From the NCBI RefSeq assembly GCF_025499425.1, contig NZ_JAIMCB010000001.1, forward strand, positions 124,001-188,000: a DNA stretch of 64,000 nt, in the 5' to 3' direction. Made by a program: the position numbers and the translations under genes. The stretch is from Acidiferrimicrobium sp. IK (GTDB lineage: Bacteria; Actinomycetota; Acidimicrobiia; Acidimicrobiales; Palsa-688). The notes beneath the pieces were generated by a model. The model had not been told where the DNA came from. It saw only the letters and a program-made list of their open reading frames with translations, and searched no databases. Of this stretch, positions 61,864 to 64,000 are shown in pieces (positions within the stretch are counted from its first letter, which is position 1; every line of letters starts with the position of its first letter).

Positions 61864-62712
61864 TTAGTACTTGGCCCGCTCCCCGGGCGCCGGGCGCTGG
61901 TCTTGCGCCAGGGCCCGGACGATGTTGTCCTGCGCGAACGACGCCACCAGTGACCCGTGGCGCGAGTACACGTGGGCCCGCCCGTAGGAGCGCCCCCTGC
62001 CCGCGTACGGGCTCTCGTGGACTATCAGGTGCCAGTCGCAGGCGTCGAAGGGCTCGTGGAAGCTGATGGTCTGGGTCAACACGCTGGTGGAGACCGTCAC
62101 GTGGGCCTGGGCCTGCCCGACGCCGGCGTGGGGCCGCATGGCGGTGGCGATGAGGAAGCCGTCCGACGCGTACCCGAGCATCGCCTGGTTGGCCGCCTCG
62201 CCGTCGGGCACTCCCCGAAAGCGGCTCCAGATCGACAGCTCTGCGGGCCCCACCGCGTCGGGGTCGGCCAGGTCCACGTCGTCGACGATCGAAACGTCCC
62301 ACCAGTCGTGGGCGCCGCTCGCCGTGGTGGCCGCCGGCACCTCGAGGCGGTCCGGGGATGCGCCGTGGCGGATCAAGTCGGCCTCCGGCGCGTGCAGCAA
62401 GGCGGTGATCGTCGCACAGACCCGCGCCCCCTGGCGGACGGTGACGGTGCGGCAGGCCATCGTGCGGCCATCGCTGATCGGGGCCACTTCGAGCTCCAGC
62501 GGCTGGTTCGGTGACGCCCCCCGCTCGAACACGGTGTGGAGGCTTAGCACCACCTTGCCGGGGGCGGACTTGCTGGCCGCGGTCAACGCCTGAGCCAGGA
62601 TCTGGCCGCCGAAAACGACCGGGGACGGCGACTCGAGGTTGGCGGCCAGGTAGGTGTGCTCGCCGGTCTGCTCCAAAGCGAGCATCCCTGCGGGGTCGTG
62701 GACGGTGCTCAC
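61864..62712 (-). CDS. Acyl-CoA thioesterase II family (TesB-like, double hot dog)
   Basis: A 282-residue TesB-type thioesterase hydrolysing acyl-CoA to acid plus CoA. Two hot-dog halves: LAANLESPSPVVFGGQILAQALTAASKS in the first with the helix that follows the GG turn, and YASDGFLIATAMRPH...VSTSVLTQTISFHEPFDACDWHLIVHESPYAGRGRSYGRAHVYSRHG in the second, containing the active-site Asp/Thr/Gln pattern. It may drain stalled CoA esters. The GTG at 62712 overlaps the MaoC stop (GTGA) and the longer frame is not needed. Last gene of the leftward MaoC unit. Confidence 0.9.
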   Translation of the reverse strand: MSTVHDPAGMLALEQTGEHTYLAANLESPSPVVFGGQILAQALTAASKSAPGKVVLSLHTVFERGASPNQPLELEVAPISDGRTMACRTVTVRQGARVCATITALLHAPEADLIRHGASPDRLEVPAATTASGAHDWWDVSIVDDVDLADPDAVGPAELSIWSRFRGVPDGEAANQAMLGYASDGFLIATAMRPHAGVGQAQAHVTVSTSVLTQTISFHEPFDACDWHLIVHESPYAGRGRSYGRAHVYSRHGSLVASFAQDNIVRALAQDQRPAPGERAKY

Positions 62713-63140
62713 TTTGCCTCCTCCTCGGCGCCGGTGAGGGTCACGACTGCGGTGGCGGGGCAGAGCCGGGCGCCGGTCTGATCCTCGGTCCACACCTCGA
62801 GGTGCACCGACCAGCCGTCGGGCCTGGGGTGGACCTCGGTTACGGTGCCTTTGGCCGTGACCGTCTGGTCCTTCAAGTTGGGCGAGCGGAACTGGCACGC
62901 CAGCGATTCGATCCGCCCGGCGTCACCCACCCACTGCCGCAGGAGGTTGTGGAGGTAGCTCCACTGGAGGTTGCCCATGCCGAACGCGGTCGGGTAGCCC
63001 GCCGCCTGCCCGGCGGCGTCGTCCATGTGGATCGGCACGAACTCGTCGTTGACCGCCGCGAAGCGGTTCCAGTTGTCCAGGCCGGTGGCGCGCGAGAAGC
63101 TCGGCAGCGCGTCGCCGACCTGGGGCGGGGCTGTGGTCAT
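62709..63140 (-). CDS. MaoC-like hot-dog dehydratase subunit
   Basis: A 143-residue single hot-dog protein of the MaoC/(R)-enoyl-CoA hydratase family: FAAVNDEFVPIHMDDAAGQAAGYPTAFGMG carries the hydratase motif with catalytic Asp and His (N-D-E-F-V-P-I-H). It lies 18 bases after the stop of a MaoC N-domain-like gene, which suggests a heteromeric hydratase like ChsH1-ChsH2, where one chain supplies the catalytic hot dog. The GTG/ATG region at 63140 has AGGAGACC upstream. Coupled to the thioesterase. Confidence 0.88.
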   Translation of the reverse strand: MTTAPPQVGDALPSFSRATGLDNWNRFAAVNDEFVPIHMDDAAGQAAGYPTAFGMGNLQWSYLHNLLRQWVGDAGRIESLACQFRSPNLKDQTVTAKGTVTEVHPRPDGWSVHLEVWTEDQTGARLCPATAVVTLTGAEEEAK

Positions 63141-63158
63141 GCGGTCTCCTCGGACGGT

Positions 63159-63671
63159 TCAGTAGCGGATCAGGGTCATGCGGGCGCGCTTGACCGTGGC
63201 GGCGGCCTGGTTGACCCAGTGATCCTCGGTGGTGGTGAACAGCATGGGGCCGAGACGCCCGGCGCGCTCTTGGTAGTCGGCCAGCGTGGTCGTGGAGGTG
63301 ATCACGTCACCCGGCCGCATCCGCTCCTTGTAGGCGGCCTCCAGGCCGCCGTTTAACTGGAAGGACAGATCGGGGCCGGGGATGCCGAGGGCCCGTTCCA
63401 GCCGGTTGACGTCGGCACCGCCGGCCCGGTCGAGGGCGCCCCCCTCGCGGGCGGCCAGCCAAGCGAAGGGATTGAACTCCTCGGGCGCGACCAGGCCGCG
63501 GTGCGGCGACGCTCGAGCCGCCTCCTCGTCGACGAACGCGGAGGGGGGAGGGTCGGGCCAGTAGACCGCGATGGCCCACCGCCTGATGTCGGAAGGGTCG
63601 ATCGGGAACGAGGTCCGCTCCGAGACCGTGGTCCCGATCGCGGCGCGCATCTGAGCGGTTATGAGTGTCAA
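63159..63671 (-). CDS. MaoC N-terminal-domain-like (FAS1-type dehydratase) protein
   Basis: A 170-residue hot-dog protein of the non-catalytic MaoC_dehydrat_N kind: FPIDPSDIRRWAIAVYWPDPPPSAF and RGLVAPEEFNPFAWL, then YKERMRPGDVITSTTTLADYQER. Such chains bind the acyl tail while a partner (here 62709) holds the catalytic residues. The start is uncertain: TTG 63671 matches the usual family length, ATG 63650 is seven residues shorter and neither has a ribosome site. The divergent gene begins only 38 bases away. Confidence 0.82.
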   Translation of the reverse strand: MTLITAQMRAAIGTTVSERTSFPIDPSDIRRWAIAVYWPDPPPSAFVDEEAARASPHRGLVAPEEFNPFAWLAAREGGALDRAGGADVNRLERALGIPGPDLSFQLNGGLEAAYKERMRPGDVITSTTTLADYQERAGRLGPMLFTTTEDHWVNQAAATVKRARMTLIRY

Positions 63672-63697
63672 GCAGCGGCATCGTAACGCGGGTCACC

Positions 63698-63703
63698 TAC
63701 AAT
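63698..63703 (+). promoter_or_regulatory. Candidate leaderless -10 element (TACAAT)
   Basis: TACAAT ends six bases before the ATG at 63710, with no ribosome site, so the message probably starts at the ATG. On the opposite strand TACGAT lies five bases before the TTG at 63671, giving two face-to-back promoters in 38 bases. Confidence 0.4.
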
Positions 63704-63709
63704 TTCTAC

Positions 63710-64000
63710 ATGGAGTCAAGAATGTTCTCGCCGATGGAAGGAGGGCGCAGCGGGCGGGGGCTGGTGGACCCCGACGCGGTCGCGGCCTTCGCCGCCGCCG
63801 TCAACGACTCGAACGTCCGCTACCAGGAAGGGACCGCGACCCCGCTGCTGTTCACGACTGGCCTGGTGCTGGCGGACTACCACCAAGTGCACGGCGGCCT
63901 GGCCGCGGCGGCGGGGGTGAGCGACTGGTCCCTGTCGGTCCACGGCCAGCACGACGTCTCGTACCTCGAGCCGGTCGTGCCCGGGACGCACTGCCGGTGG
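63710..64000 (+). CDS. MaoC-family dehydratase N-terminal domain protein (5' part only)
   Basis: The first 97 codons of a gene that leaves the window at the right edge. The translation includes GLVDPDAVAAFAAAVNDSNVRYQEG, then ATPLLFTTGLVLADYHQVHGG and GQHDVSYLEPVVPGTH, the substrate-cradle hot-dog pattern of MaoC-like N domains. It is the third hot-dog gene in 1.3 kb and is transcribed away from the other two, so at least two hydratase assemblies are possible. Start ATG 63710 next to a TACAAT element. Confidence 0.75.
   Translation, partial: MESRMFSPMEGGRSGRGLVDPDAVAAFAAAVNDSNVRYQEGTATPLLFTTGLVLADYHQVHGGLAAAAGVSDWSLSVHGQHDVSYLEPVVPGTHCRW

Overview
This is a compact, very GC-rich chromosomal segment with frequent GTG and TTG starts and gene pairs joined by ATGA, GTGA, TTGA or TGATG overlaps. 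The gene content (F420-type LLM oxidoreductase, TIGR03084 protein, fused CydDC, RamB/ScfR-type regulator, DosR/DosS-type two-component proteins, many acyl-CoA genes) points to an actinomycete. An Acidimicrobiia-like lineage seems likely to me, but that is inference. I found no tRNA, rRNA, insertion sequence, prophage or CRISPR array. No stretch longer than 300 bases lacks a gene.

Region 1 (1-11.1 kb) is a divergent catabolic locus. Leftward it encodes a solute-binding lipoprotein, an acyl-CoA dehydrogenase, a TIGR03084 protein, both subunits of a biotin-dependent acyl-CoA carboxylase, and the start of an AtuA-family protein. This set resembles acyclic-terpene/methyl-branched acyl-CoA pathways. 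Rightward it encodes a VOC protein, another acyl-CoA dehydrogenase and an acyl-CoA synthetase. A TTGAC-type palindrome lies between the two arms.

Region 2 (11.3-42.5 kb) looks like a low-oxygen/dormancy regulon. It holds five universal stress proteins, a DosR-like response regulator, two DosS-like GAF kinases, a PAS/GAF kinase, a lone receiver, and three small flavin-type split-barrel proteins. It also holds cytochrome bd oxidase with its CydDC exporter, an orphan cytochrome b, alcohol dehydrogenase, phosphoketolase, GAPDH, a carbamate-kinase-like protein, a fatty-acid desaturase and a HDAC-like deacetylase. About fourteen copies of a dyad related to GGGACCTTCGGCCCT lie upstream of nearly every transcription unit, which resembles the DosR/DevR box of mycobacteria and streptomycetes.

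Region 3 (41.6-48.9 kb) is central carbon metabolism: aldose 1-epimerase, GalT, and the glyoxylate-cycle genes aceA and aceB divergent from a RamB/ScfR-type regulator that appears to be transcribed leaderlessly.

Region 4 (49-64 kb) is a second catabolic island: a DUF35-thiolase-like fusion lacking the thiolase cysteine, an amidohydrolase, a gamma-carbonic-anhydrase-fold protein, a second solute-binding lipoprotein, an LLM oxidoreductase, a pair of acyl-CoA dehydrogenases, a TetR regulator, two SDRs, a CoA-transferase, a thioesterase and three MaoC/hot-dog proteins. Four more copies of the region 1 palindrome sit at the promoters here, one beside tetR. Regions 1 and 4 may therefore form one TetR regulon for uptake and beta-oxidation-like breakdown of an unidentified isoprenoid- or steroid-like acid.
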